From Massilia aquatica (GTDB lineage Bacteria > Pseudomonadota > Gammaproteobacteria > Burkholderiales > Burkholderiaceae_D), in assembly GCF_011682045.1 (NCBI RefSeq), contig NZ_VVIW01000005.1, forward strand, positions 248,001-312,000: DNA of 64,000 nt. Direction: 5' to 3'. Below the pieces are notes generated by a model that saw nothing but the letters and a program-made list of their open reading frames with translations, was not told the DNA's origin and did not search any database. This document shows, piece by piece, positions 18,066-26,235 of this stretch (positions are counted from its first letter, which is position 1; each line of letters opens with the position of its first letter). The translations under genes were made by a program, and so were the position numbers.

Positions 18066-18374
18066 TCAGGCGACACGCTGTACAAAATGCAGTAGCTTGG
18101 ACCAGAAATGCGCATCGATCATGCTTTCTTTATCCAGTTTCAATGACTTGCCAAGCGCGACATACGTGTTCAGTTTTTCGCTCGACTTCACCGTTCCATG
18201 CGTAATCAACCCAAGGAACAGACCTTCGAACGCGAGCTCGTACTCATCGTGGTCCAGGTAGTGTCGTGCAAACTCCTGCGACTCTTCGTCGAGTTCGCTT
18301 GAGTTCTCTTGCAACAGCTGCCTGATCAGCTTATTTGCAACCTTGAAATCTGGTCGGCTTTCAATGTTGTCCAT
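18066..18374 (-). CDS. Small MafI-like immunity protein candidate
   Basis: 102 residues from ATG 18374; an in-frame GTG at 18383 would add three. It is acidic and all-helical (ANKLIRQLLQENSSELDE, FARHYLDHDEYELAFEGLF, KLLHFVQRVA). The D-EYE-AFE-L pattern resembles MafI-type immunity proteins that protect against MafB toxins. The upstream gene, ending 11 bases before this start, encodes an EndoU-type nuclease domain, and EndoU toxins are among known MafB effectors. Position and size fit a toxin-immunity pair. The immunity assignment is inferred from context and weak similarity. The gene looks intact although its toxin partner is shortened. Confidence 0.6.
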   Translation of the reverse strand: MDNIESRPDFKVANKLIRQLLQENSSELDEESQEFARHYLDHDEYELAFEGLFLGLITHGTVKSSEKLNTYVALGKSLKLDKESMIDAHFWSKLLHFVQRVA

Positions 18375-18385
18375 GGTGGTCACCG

Positions 18386-18712
18386 TCAGTTTGGTGTTGT
18401 GTTTGTCGGGTATGCGGTCGAAATGTACCCTGCGTACTCAGGGTGATTCAACGGATAAAAGTCTACTCTTATAATCACGCCTTCGCGCGTGCCAATCGCG
18501 TAAGGGATATTGTATTTGCCAATTCCACGAATCGAGCCCGGATCAGTGGCGACGTCCGAGACGGCAATCAGTATCTTGGCGTCATCCCATGTGCGCGGGA
18601 ACTCGGTTTTTCCCGGCAGGCCGGCGCCCGCCCTGTGACGACGTAGAATGTGGGTACTTCTGAAGCCTGTCAAATCGCAGGCACAAAGAGTGAAATCCTG
18701 GAATTTTTTCAC
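18386..18712 (-). pseudogene. EndoU-family nuclease toxin, C-terminal remnant
   Basis: 108 codons beginning with GTG (18712) without a ribosome-binding site; a stop lies 18 bases upstream in the same frame. It contains recognisable bacterial EndoU signatures: PGKTEFPRTWDDAKI, SDVATDP, GTREGVIIRVDFYP and the terminal IST-AYPTN (conserved Thr and Tyr). The active-site segment reads THILRRHRAGAG. From memory of the family, HIL and the second His are usually separated by about ten residues (HIL-GD--GGGHR), so roughly seven residues seem to be missing and catalytic geometry would be lost. No delivery domain (CDI, Rhs, MafB) is present. Likely a displaced toxin tip kept next to its immunity gene. 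The deletion is inferred. Confidence 0.65.
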
Positions 18713-18962
18713 GTGGTCGATTTCATGCCGCTACAGTGCGGCCAGGCGACTCTTGAGCATAGTCGCCGCATCGGCATCGCTTTTATTTTTGGTCAACTTG
18801 CATGCGTGTCGGCCGTGAGCACGCTCAAGTGTCCCGACAGCACCGGCCCTGTCTGTTTGCATACGCACCGGTGGGCCTGATAGGCATGGTGCTGCGGAAC
18901 ACTGTCGTGCAGTCAGACAAAGCGCCGTCCGCTTGGTTTGTCGCGGCGGTGGTCACAACCCG

Positions 18963-19319
18963 TCATGGCGCCGGAGCTGGTGCTGCCGGAGCAATGATCG
19001 GTGGTACGTTCATCCGGTGCCCCAGCTCCGCATTGCCATACGTGCGTATCACTTCCGCGATCACCACATGGTACCCGTCCAGCCACCTTGCCTGCGCCGC
19101 CTTGGCCTGCAAATGGGCCGGATGCTGCATCAAGGCTTGCAGCGCTTCCAGGCTCTCCCAGTAATACACGTTCGAAAACAGACCGGTGGCGCGGTTTTCC
19201 CATGCCTCTTCACCGAGGTAGCCGGGCAGCGCCTTGGCGGCCTCGGCGATGGTTTTGTCGAGCTGATGAAATTCGTCGTCGAGATCTTTGGTGCCGAAAA
19301 TGAAGGTGGAGGAGAACAT
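18963..19319 (-). CDS. Antibiotic biosynthesis monooxygenase (ABM) domain protein
   Basis: 118 residues from ATG 19319 (MFSSTFIFGTKD). The ferredoxin-like dimeric alpha-beta barrel pattern is visible: FSSTFIFG strand, DKTIAEAAKALPGYLGEEAWEN, FSNVYYWESLEALQALMQHPAHLQAKA, and a final strand (HVVIAEVIRTYGN). Proteins of this group act as small quinol monooxygenases, haem-degrading or stress proteins; the substrate cannot be inferred. The tail is Pro/Ala-rich. It lies 79 bases after the metallo-hydrolase gene on the same strand. Confidence 0.8.
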   Translation of the reverse strand: MFSSTFIFGTKDLDDEFHQLDKTIAEAAKALPGYLGEEAWENRATGLFSNVYYWESLEALQALMQHPAHLQAKAAQARWLDGYHVVIAEVIRTYGNAELGHRMNVPPIIAPAAPAPAP

Positions 19320-19398
19320 GGCCCGTGATGGTAGGTGAGTAGGCGGCGATTGTGCCATGCCTGCAGAAACATTGCCGGATCGGCATCCGGGCGCGGCG

Positions 19399-20289
19399 TC
19401 AGGCCAGTTCCACCTCAAGCCCCTCGTACGCCAGCACCACGCGCAGCCCGGCCGGCAGCGGCCCGTGGCGCCTGAGCGCTTCGGCCAACACCGCTTCAAG
19501 TTCGTCGTCGCCGCGGGTCGGTTCATGGTGGGTGCAGTACAGGGTGCCCGCGCCGACCCGCACCGCCGTCGCCAGCGCCGCGTCGAAGGTGCCGTGCCCC
19601 CAGCCGCGCTTGGACGGATATTCGTCGCCCGTGTACGAGCAGTCCACGATCAGCGCATCGACGCCCTGCATGGCGCGGTCGATGGCGTGCTGGCGCTGCT
19701 CCATATACGCCTGGTAGGGCGCGAAGCCCTCGTCGTCTTCCGGGTACAGGTTGTAAAAAGGTTCATGATCGCCCGTGAAAAACACCGACTTGCCATTGCA
19801 GCTGATGCGGTAGCCGAGATTGGTCACCGGGTGGTTCATGACCACGTTGTCGACCACGGCGTCGCCCACTTGCACCGCCACGCCCACCTCCAGGGTGCGG
19901 TAGTCGATGGTGGCCGCCATCTGCGCTTCGCCCACCGGAAAATAGCTGTTTTGCAGCTGCACCCCCATCACATGCTCGATGCCCTGGCCGGTCGCTTCGT
20001 CGCGCGCGCCGTGCAGGCGCACCCGGCTCGACGCGATGAACAGCGGGGTGAAGAACGGCAGGCCGTGGATATGGTCCCAGTGGCTGTGCGTGATGAAGAT
20101 GTTCGCATGCACGGGCAGGCGCGTGAGCAGGTGCTGGGCCAGCGCGAAAATGCCAGTGCCGCCGTCGAGGATGATCAGTGTGTCGTCGTCGCTGCGCACT
20201 TCGATGCAGGTGGTGTTGCCGCCGTAGCGCGCCGTGCGCGGACCCGGCGAGGGAATCGAGCCGCGCACTCCCCAGAAGCGCAATTTCAT
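19399..20289 (-). CDS. MBL-fold metallo-hydrolase
   Basis: 296 residues from ATG 20289 (MKLRFWGVRGSIPSPG), behind GAGAG. Zinc ligands H68-S-H70-W-D72-H73 form the HxHxDH motif; further ligands are in NHPVTNLGYR, FFTGDHEPF and YCTHHEPT. The N-terminal WGVRGSIP--G--T-RYGGNT block is typical of the ribonuclease Z/phosphodiesterase-like branch (PhnP/cAMP-phosphodiesterase type) often found beside signalling genes. A cyclic-nucleotide phosphodiesterase role is possible, since a predicted cyclase lies 2 kb away, but substrate specificity is not readable. It is divergent from the HD-GYP gene across a 243-base spacer. Confidence 0.88.
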   Translation of the reverse strand: MKLRFWGVRGSIPSPGPRTARYGGNTTCIEVRSDDDTLIILDGGTGIFALAQHLLTRLPVHANIFITHSHWDHIHGLPFFTPLFIASSRVRLHGARDEATGQGIEHVMGVQLQNSYFPVGEAQMAATIDYRTLEVGVAVQVGDAVVDNVVMNHPVTNLGYRISCNGKSVFFTGDHEPFYNLYPEDDEGFAPYQAYMEQRQHAIDRAMQGVDALIVDCSYTGDEYPSKRGWGHGTFDAALATAVRVGAGTLYCTHHEPTRGDDELEAVLAEALRRHGPLPAGLRVVLAYEGLEVELA

Positions 20290-20532
20290 GTTGGTACTCT
20301 CATGGCCGGTATCGTCAGCGTTGCTATTACGGTCGATCATAGCGGTTTTGCCCCAAAAACGGCGGCAAAATTTGCCCGCTGGTCCGGCCGCGCCCGCTTC
20401 CGTGCGCTTTTACCCACGCTTTTCGTGTGGCGATGTACAGTGCCCGCAAGTGACGCTACACTATGGGAAGTTACTCTACAGAAAGGGTATGTCGGCGTCC
20501 CATAGGGCGTTCCGCAAGGCCGGTGAACCATC

Positions 20533-22149
20533 ATGCGCGTATTAAATCCCATTCAAATTGCCCAGCGCCTCGAGTTGCTGACCGAGGTTGGCGTAGCATT
20601 GGGCAATCCGGACACCGGCTATGTGCTCGACCGCATCCTGCATGTGGCGCGCAACATGACCGGCGCCGACGGCGGCACCCTGTACCTGCCCAATGCCGAC
20701 CGCACCAGCCTGCGTTTTCACATTTCGATCAATGAAACGCTGGGCCTGTACCAGGGCGGCGCGAGCGGGCGCGAGATCGGCATGGAAGCGGTGCCCCTGT
20801 ACGACGCCGCCGGCGCCCCGAATGTGAGCGCGGTGGCCGCCTATGCAGCGCATTCCGGGCGCTCGGTCAATATCGCCGATGTCTACCAGGACGGCGTCTT
20901 CAACTTTTCGGGCATGCGCAGCTTCGACGCCGCCTACGGCTACCATTCGCAATCGTTCCTGACGGTGCCGATGAAAGATCACCATGGCACCCTGGTGGGG
21001 GTGCTGCAGCTGATTAACGCGCGCCCGGCCGGGCGCGGCACGATCGGCGCCTTTTCCGCCACCGACCAGCGCTTCATCGAAGCGCTGGCCTCGCAGGCCT
21101 CGGTGGCCATCACCAACCAGCAACTGGTGCGCCAGCTCGAAGAACTGCTGGAAGGCCTGATCGACCTGATTAACATCGGCATCGATGAAAAGTCGCCGCA
21201 CACCGGGCGCCATTGCCAGCTGGTGCCGAAGCTGACCATGATGCTGGCCGAAGCGGTGCACCAGACATCCGACGGCCCGCTGGCCGGGTTCCACCTGAGC
21301 GACGCCGACCGCAAGGAACTGTGGCTGGCCAGCCTGCTGCACGACTGCGGCAAGATCACCACCCCGGTGCATGTGGTCGACAAGGCCACCAAGCTCGAAA
21401 CCATTGTCGACCGCATCGGCCTGATCGACACGCGCTTCGAAGTGCTGCTGCGCGACGCCGAGATCGCGGCCCTGCGCGCGCGCTGCGAAGCGGGCGCCGA
21501 CCACGCCGCCGTCGAAGCGGAGCATGCGCGCGAGCGCGCCGCGCTGCTCGACGAGCGCGCCTTCCTGCGGCGCGCCAATATCGGCGTCGAAAACATGCCC
21601 GAGGCCGACCAGGAGCGGGTGCGCCGGATCGCCCGGCGCCGCTGGCGCGGCCCCGATGGGGTGGAGAGCGACTTCCTCGACGACGATGAAGTGCTGAACC
21701 TGACCATCCGCTTCGGCACCCTCACGGCGGCCGAACGCAAGACCATCAACAACCATATCGACGTCTCCGTGCGCATGCTCGAATCGCTGCCCTGGCCCGA
21801 GCACCTGCGCAACGTGCCCGAGTACGCCGGCGGCCACCATGAACGGATGGACGGCAAGGGCTATCCGCGCGGCCTGACCGGCGAGCAGATGTCGGTGCCG
21901 GCGCGGGTGATGGCGATCGCCGATATTTTCGAGGCGCTCACCGCGCGCGACCGGCCTTACAAAAAAGGCAAGCTGCTCTCCGAATCGCTGCACATCCTCG
22001 GCAAGATGGCGTGCAACGGCCATGTCGACCCCGACCTGTTCGATATTTTCGTGCGCAGTAAAATCTATCTCACCTTCGCGCACGAGAACATGGACCAGCG
22101 CCAGATCGACAGCGTCGACGAGAGCACCATTCCCGGCTACCGCCCATGA
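20533..22149 (+). CDS. GAF domain and HD-GYP domain phosphodiesterase
   Basis: 538 residues. An N-terminal GAF sensor domain spans ~20-170 (MTGADGGTLYL, GRSVNIADVYQDGVF, SQSFLTVPMKDHHGTLVGVLQLIN). The HD-GYP domain follows (HTGRHCQLVPKL; LLHDCGKITTP; HHERMDGKGYPRGLTG; PARVMAIADIFEALTARDRPY). All HD and GYP metal-ligand motifs are present, predicting c-di-GMP hydrolysis. A ~110-residue charged insertion sits between the HD and GYP motifs (RARCEAGADHAAVEAEHARE...). The stop overlaps the ATG of the cyclase gene by four bases (ATGA), so the two are translationally coupled, combining c-di-GMP breakdown with nucleotide cyclase activity. Confidence 0.93.
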   Translation: MRVLNPIQIAQRLELLTEVGVALGNPDTGYVLDRILHVARNMTGADGGTLYLPNADRTSLRFHISINETLGLYQGGASGREIGMEAVPLYDAAGAPNVSAVAAYAAHSGRSVNIADVYQDGVFNFSGMRSFDAAYGYHSQSFLTVPMKDHHGTLVGVLQLINARPAGRGTIGAFSATDQRFIEALASQASVAITNQQLVRQLEELLEGLIDLINIGIDEKSPHTGRHCQLVPKLTMMLAEAVHQTSDGPLAGFHLSDADRKELWLASLLHDCGKITTPVHVVDKATKLETIVDRIGLIDTRFEVLLRDAEIAALRARCEAGADHAAVEAEHARERAALLDERAFLRRANIGVENMPEADQERVRRIARRRWRGPDGVESDFLDDDEVLNLTIRFGTLTAAERKTINNHIDVSVRMLESLPWPEHLRNVPEYAGGHHERMDGKGYPRGLTGEQMSVPARVMAIADIFEALTARDRPYKKGKLLSESLHILGKMACNGHVDPDLFDIFVRSKIYLTFAHENMDQRQIDSVDESTIPGYRP

Positions 22150-24407
22150 AGCGCGCCGCCCGCCTGCTGCGCAGGTATTGGGGGCGCTGGCTGTTTGGCA
22201 CCGGATTGACCATGCTGGCGGCGCTCGGCACCCTGGGCTACCTGCACAGCGACGCCATCGAGCGCATGGACGGCTTCCTGGCCGGCCTGCGCATGCGTAT
22301 CGAAGCGCCGCGCCTGGATGCGCGCATCGTGATCGTCGATATCGACGAAAAGAGCCTGGCGGCGGTCGGGCGTTTTCCGTGGAGCCGCGACATCCAGGCC
22401 AGGCTGGTCACGCAGCTCACGCGCCACTACCAGGTGGGCGCGGTCGGCTTCGACATCTCTTTTCCCGAGCCGGACACCTCGTCCGGCTACGCGGTGCTCG
22501 AACGCCTGGCGCACCGGGAACTGGACCAGGTACCCGGCTTGAAGGAGCAGCTGGCCGGGCTGAAAGCCGGCATGGATTACGACGGCCTGCTGGCCGAGGC
22601 CTTGCGCGGGCAGCCGGTGGTCCTTGGCTATAACGTGTCGGAAAAGCTGCGCAAAGGCGTGCTGCCGGCGCCCGCGTTTACGCTCGAGAGCCTGAACGGG
22701 CGCGAACTGCTGGCCTACAGCGCCAGCGGCTACGAAGCCAATATCGCGCGCCTGCAACAGGCCGCCGCCGGCGCCGGCATTTTTACCGCCTTTACCGACG
22801 CCGACGGCGTGATCCGTTCCTCGATCCTGTTGCAGCGCATCGGCGACGCGTATTATCCCTCGCTGTCGCTGGCCACGGCGGCGGTGTACCTCAAGGCGCG
22901 CGCCATCGCACCGTATTTCGACACCACCGTCGACCAGTTATCAAGCGCCCAGAAGGACAGCGGCAGCGCGGCGCGCATTTCCCTGTTCCTGCCCCAGCGC
23001 CAGCTGCGCATTCCGGTGGGCGAGGGCTTGACCACGTACGTGCAGTATCGCGGGCGCGGCGGCCCCTCCGGCGGCGCCTTTCGCTACGTGCCGGCGGCCG
23101 ATGTGCTCTCCGGCGCGGCGCCGCCGGCGCACCTGAAGGGCGCGCTGGTGCTGGTCGGCTCCACCGCGCCCGGCATCAACGACCTGCGCGTGACCCCGGT
23201 CAATCCGGAATACCCGGGGGTCGAGGTGCACGCCAACCTGCTCAAGTCGATCCTCGACAACGACTTCAAGGCCCGTCCCGCCGAAGCGTATCTGTTCGAA
23301 ACGCTGCTGGTGCTCGGGTTCGGACTGGTGCTCGCGCTGGCGCTGGCGCCGCTGCCGCCGCTCAAGGCGGTGCTGCTGGCCAGCGGCGCGCTGGCCGCCG
23401 CCCTGGGCCTGAACCTGCTGCTGTACCGGGAAGCGGGCATGGTGATCAACGGCGCCGTCCTGGTGCTCCTGATCGTGGCGCTGTTCGTGCTGAACCTGGC
23501 CGTCGGCTACGTGTTCGAGGTGCGCAAGGGCCAGGCGCTGGTGTCGCTGTTCGGCGAATACGTGGCGCCCGAGCTGGTGGCCGACATGGCCGACAATCCC
23601 GGCCAGTACACCATGGAAGGCACCACGCGCGAATTGACCGTGCTGTTTGCCGACGTGCGCGGGTTCACCGGCATCGCCGAGCAGCTCACCCCGGCCGCGC
23701 TGCGCGAATACATCAACCTGTACCTGACGGCGATGTCGGAAGACATCCGCGACAGCCATCGCGGCACGCTCGACAAATACATCGGCGACGCCGTCATGGC
23801 CTTCTGGGGCGCGCCGGTGGCCTTTGCCGACCATGCCAGCCGCGCCGTCGCCAGCGCGCTGCTGATGCAGGCCAGCGCGGCGCGCCTGGACACCCTGTTC
23901 CGCGCGCGCGGCTGGCCGCCGCTGGCGATCGGCATCGGCATCAACAGCGGCCAGATGCACGTGGGCGACATGGGCTCGGCCATCCGCCGCGCCTACACGG
24001 TCATGGGCGATGCGGTCAACCTGGGCGCGCGCCTGGAAGGAATCACCAAGGTGTACGGCGCGGCCATCGTGGCCGGCGCCGCAACCCGCCTGGCCGCTCC
24101 CGAATTCGCCTGGCGCGAACTCGATCTGGTGCGGGTCAAGGGCAAGCTGGAACCGGTGGCGATCTTCGAGCCGCTCGGCCACGCCTTCGCCCTGGACGAC
24201 GATGCCGTCGCCCGGCTCGCCGTCTGGCACGAGGCGCTGGCGCTGGTGCGCGCGCAGCAGTGGGATAACGCGCAAGCCATCCTGGCCGGCCTGCTGGCGC
24301 AGGACGACTGTGTGCTGTACCGGCTTTATCTCGACCGTATCGCGCTGTACCGTGCCCACCCGCCCGGCCCGGATTGGGACGGCGTTACCAGTTTTGACAC
24401 GAAATAA
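22146..24407 (+). CDS. CHASE2 domain adenylate/guanylate cyclase
   Basis: 753 residues. An N-terminal membrane anchor (~15-35) is followed by a periplasmic CHASE2 sensor (~50-370; IVIVDIDEKSLAAVGRFPWSR, VGFDISFPEPD, YPGVEVHANLLKSIL). Three transmembrane helices (~380-455) and a class III cyclase domain (~490-690) complete it. Metal-binding Asp residues are in LFADVRGFT and YIGDAVMAFWG. The Lys of DKYIGDA favours ATP, hence probably cAMP. The transition-state region GDAVNLGARLEG is present. The C-terminal ~60 residues resemble a TPR-like extension. Translation is coupled to the upstream HD-GYP gene. The secretion pair downstream suggests a surface-adhesion regulon. Confidence 0.93.
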   Translation: MKRAARLLRRYWGRWLFGTGLTMLAALGTLGYLHSDAIERMDGFLAGLRMRIEAPRLDARIVIVDIDEKSLAAVGRFPWSRDIQARLVTQLTRHYQVGAVGFDISFPEPDTSSGYAVLERLAHRELDQVPGLKEQLAGLKAGMDYDGLLAEALRGQPVVLGYNVSEKLRKGVLPAPAFTLESLNGRELLAYSASGYEANIARLQQAAAGAGIFTAFTDADGVIRSSILLQRIGDAYYPSLSLATAAVYLKARAIAPYFDTTVDQLSSAQKDSGSAARISLFLPQRQLRIPVGEGLTTYVQYRGRGGPSGGAFRYVPAADVLSGAAPPAHLKGALVLVGSTAPGINDLRVTPVNPEYPGVEVHANLLKSILDNDFKARPAEAYLFETLLVLGFGLVLALALAPLPPLKAVLLASGALAAALGLNLLLYREAGMVINGAVLVLLIVALFVLNLAVGYVFEVRKGQALVSLFGEYVAPELVADMADNPGQYTMEGTTRELTVLFADVRGFTGIAEQLTPAALREYINLYLTAMSEDIRDSHRGTLDKYIGDAVMAFWGAPVAFADHASRAVASALLMQASAARLDTLFRARGWPPLAIGIGINSGQMHVGDMGSAIRRAYTVMGDAVNLGARLEGITKVYGAAIVAGAATRLAAPEFAWRELDLVRVKGKLEPVAIFEPLGHAFALDDDAVARLAVWHEALALVRAQQWDNAQAILAGLLAQDDCVLYRLYLDRIALYRAHPPGPDWDGVTSFDTK

Positions 24408-24497
24408 GCGCTGCAATCTTTTCGTTTTTGCTCCTCTTTTGTCGCTTCGTCGCGTCGCCTGACTCCACTAAACAACGCTTGCTTGAAATACGTCAAT

Positions 24498-24522
24498 TTG
24501 CAACAGAATTTCTGTATTGCAA
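24498..24522. repeat. Imperfect inverted repeat with TTGCAA ends upstream of tpsB
   Basis: TTGCAACAGAA and TTCTGTATTGCAA form a near-palindrome in the 218-base spacer between the cyclase gene and the secretion pair, about 105 bases before the tpsB start. Dyad symmetry of this size is typical of operators. The binding protein is unknown. Confidence 0.45.
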
Positions 24523-24625
24523 GAGATGATGCAGTTAAACTGAGCGCATATCAGCACCGTCGGGCTTGGCTTTTTTCCAAGCTTGAATGCATGCCAACAC
24601 GAACCCCACACCGTAAAGTTCATCC

Positions 24626-26224
24626 ATGAATCTTCCTTTTGCGCGCCTGCTGGCGGGCGCCGTGCTGGCCGGCGCGGTCAATGCGGCCTGGGCCACCGGG
24701 CCGGCCGCGGCCGAACCCTTCCCGGCCGATGTGATTCGCTTCGACATTGCGCGTTTCGATGTCGCCGGCAATACCTTGCTGCCTGCCGCCCAGGTCGATG
24801 CGGCGCTGGCCCCGTTTACCGGCAGCGGCCGCGATTTTGGCGACGTCCAGCGCGCGCTCGAAGCGCTCGAAGGTTTGTACCACCAGCGCGGCTACCAGGT
24901 CGTCACGGTCCAGTTGCCCGAGCAGGAACTCAATGGCGGCGTGGTGCGCCTGAACGTGGTGCAGACCAGGATCGGCCGCATCAGCGTCAGCGGCAACCAG
25001 CACGTCGACGCCGCCAATGTGCGGCGCAGCCTGCCCACCCTGCAGGAAGGGCAAACCCCCAACCTGGACCGGGTGTCGGCCAACCTGCGCATGGCCAACG
25101 AGAATCCGGCGCGCAAGATCAAGCTGAACCTGCAGAACGGCGCCGCCGACGACACGCTCGACGCCAGGCTCGATGTGGCCGACGAGAAGCCGTGGACGGC
25201 CATGCTCAACGTGGATAACAGCGGCACCGGCCAGACCGGCAAGACCCACGCCGGGGTGGTGCTGCAACACGCCAACCTGTGGGGCCGCGACCATGTGGGC
25301 AGCGTGCAGTACACCACCACCGTCGAGGAACCGAGCAAGGTTAGCGTGTACGGCGCGGGCTACCACATTCCGCTGTACGACCTGGGCGACTCGGTCGACC
25401 TGTACGCCAGTTATTCCGACATCGATTCGGGCTCGGTCACGGCCGGCATCTTCAACCTGGCGGTGAGCGGCAAGGGCACGGTCGTCGGTGCGCGCTACAA
25501 CCAGGGCCTGGCGCGGCGCGGCAGCCTGGAGCCGCGCCTGGTGTACGGGATCGACCACAAGGCCTTCAAGAACAGCGTGCTGCTGTCGGGCGAAAATTTT
25601 GGCAACGACATCACGGTGCATCCGGTCAGCGTGACCTGGCTGGCCAGCACGCCCTTGGGCGGCGGCGAAGCCAATCTGTCGGTCGGCCTGGTGCGCAATA
25701 TTCCCGGCGCCAGCCGTGGCGCCAGCGTTGATTTTGCGCGCAACCGCGCCGGCGCCAGGGCCGGCTACACCATCGCCCGCGTCAGCGCGGCGTTTTCGCG
25801 CGCCTTCGGGGTTGACTGGCAGCTGCGCGCGCTGGTCAACGGCCAGTTGAGCGGGGATGCGCTGGTGCCGGGCGAGCAGTTCGGCGCCGGCGGCGCAGCG
25901 TCGGTGCGCGGACTCGAAGAGCGCGCCGTCTCCACGGACTCCGGCGTGCTGGCCAACCTGGAAGTCTATACCCCGAATTTTTGCGCCGTGCGCGAGCGCT
26001 GGCAGTGCCGCGTGCTGGCCTTTTACGACGGCGCCCACGGCCGCCGCCACGCAGCGCTGCCCGGCGAAGCGGCGCGCGCCACGGTGTCTTCCGCCGGACT
26101 GGGATGGCGTTTTTCGATGGGCAGCTCGCTCAACATGCAGATCGACTATGGCCATGTGCTGCGCCGCGACGCCGGCGTGAACGACAAGAACAAAGTGCAT
26201 GTCCGCGTAGGCCTTGCCTACTAA
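24626..26224 (+). CDS. Two-partner secretion outer-membrane transporter (TpsB, ShlB/FhaC family)
   Basis: 532 residues with an N-terminal signal peptide (cleavage after AWA, ~residue 23). Residues ~35-185 hold two POTRA domains (FDVAGNTLLPAAQVD, ALEGLYHQRGYQVVTVQLPEQ; IGRISVSGNQHVD). The C-terminal ~330 residues form the 16-strand beta-barrel, including the hallmark VRGL motif (GAAASVRGLEERAV) and a terminal strand ending in VRVGLAY. It secretes the TpsA partner across the outer membrane. The gene lies 11 bases upstream of the TpsA-type gene, the classic operon arrangement. Confidence 0.95.
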   Translation: MNLPFARLLAGAVLAGAVNAAWATGPAAAEPFPADVIRFDIARFDVAGNTLLPAAQVDAALAPFTGSGRDFGDVQRALEALEGLYHQRGYQVVTVQLPEQELNGGVVRLNVVQTRIGRISVSGNQHVDAANVRRSLPTLQEGQTPNLDRVSANLRMANENPARKIKLNLQNGAADDTLDARLDVADEKPWTAMLNVDNSGTGQTGKTHAGVVLQHANLWGRDHVGSVQYTTTVEEPSKVSVYGAGYHIPLYDLGDSVDLYASYSDIDSGSVTAGIFNLAVSGKGTVVGARYNQGLARRGSLEPRLVYGIDHKAFKNSVLLSGENFGNDITVHPVSVTWLASTPLGGGEANLSVGLVRNIPGASRGASVDFARNRAGARAGYTIARVSAAFSRAFGVDWQLRALVNGQLSGDALVPGEQFGAGGAASVRGLEERAVSTDSGVLANLEVYTPNFCAVRERWQCRVLAFYDGAHGRRHAALPGEAARATVSSAGLGWRFSMGSSLNMQIDYGHVLRRDAGVNDKNKVHVRVGLAY

Positions 26225-26235
26225 AGGTGAAACAG

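Noticed and set aside
18713-18960. Minus-strand open frame ending KSDADAATMLKSRLAAL upstream of the EndoU remnant
   Set aside because: Protein-like at the end but without a start, ribosome-binding site or family; it could be a carrier relic, yet it cannot be supported.
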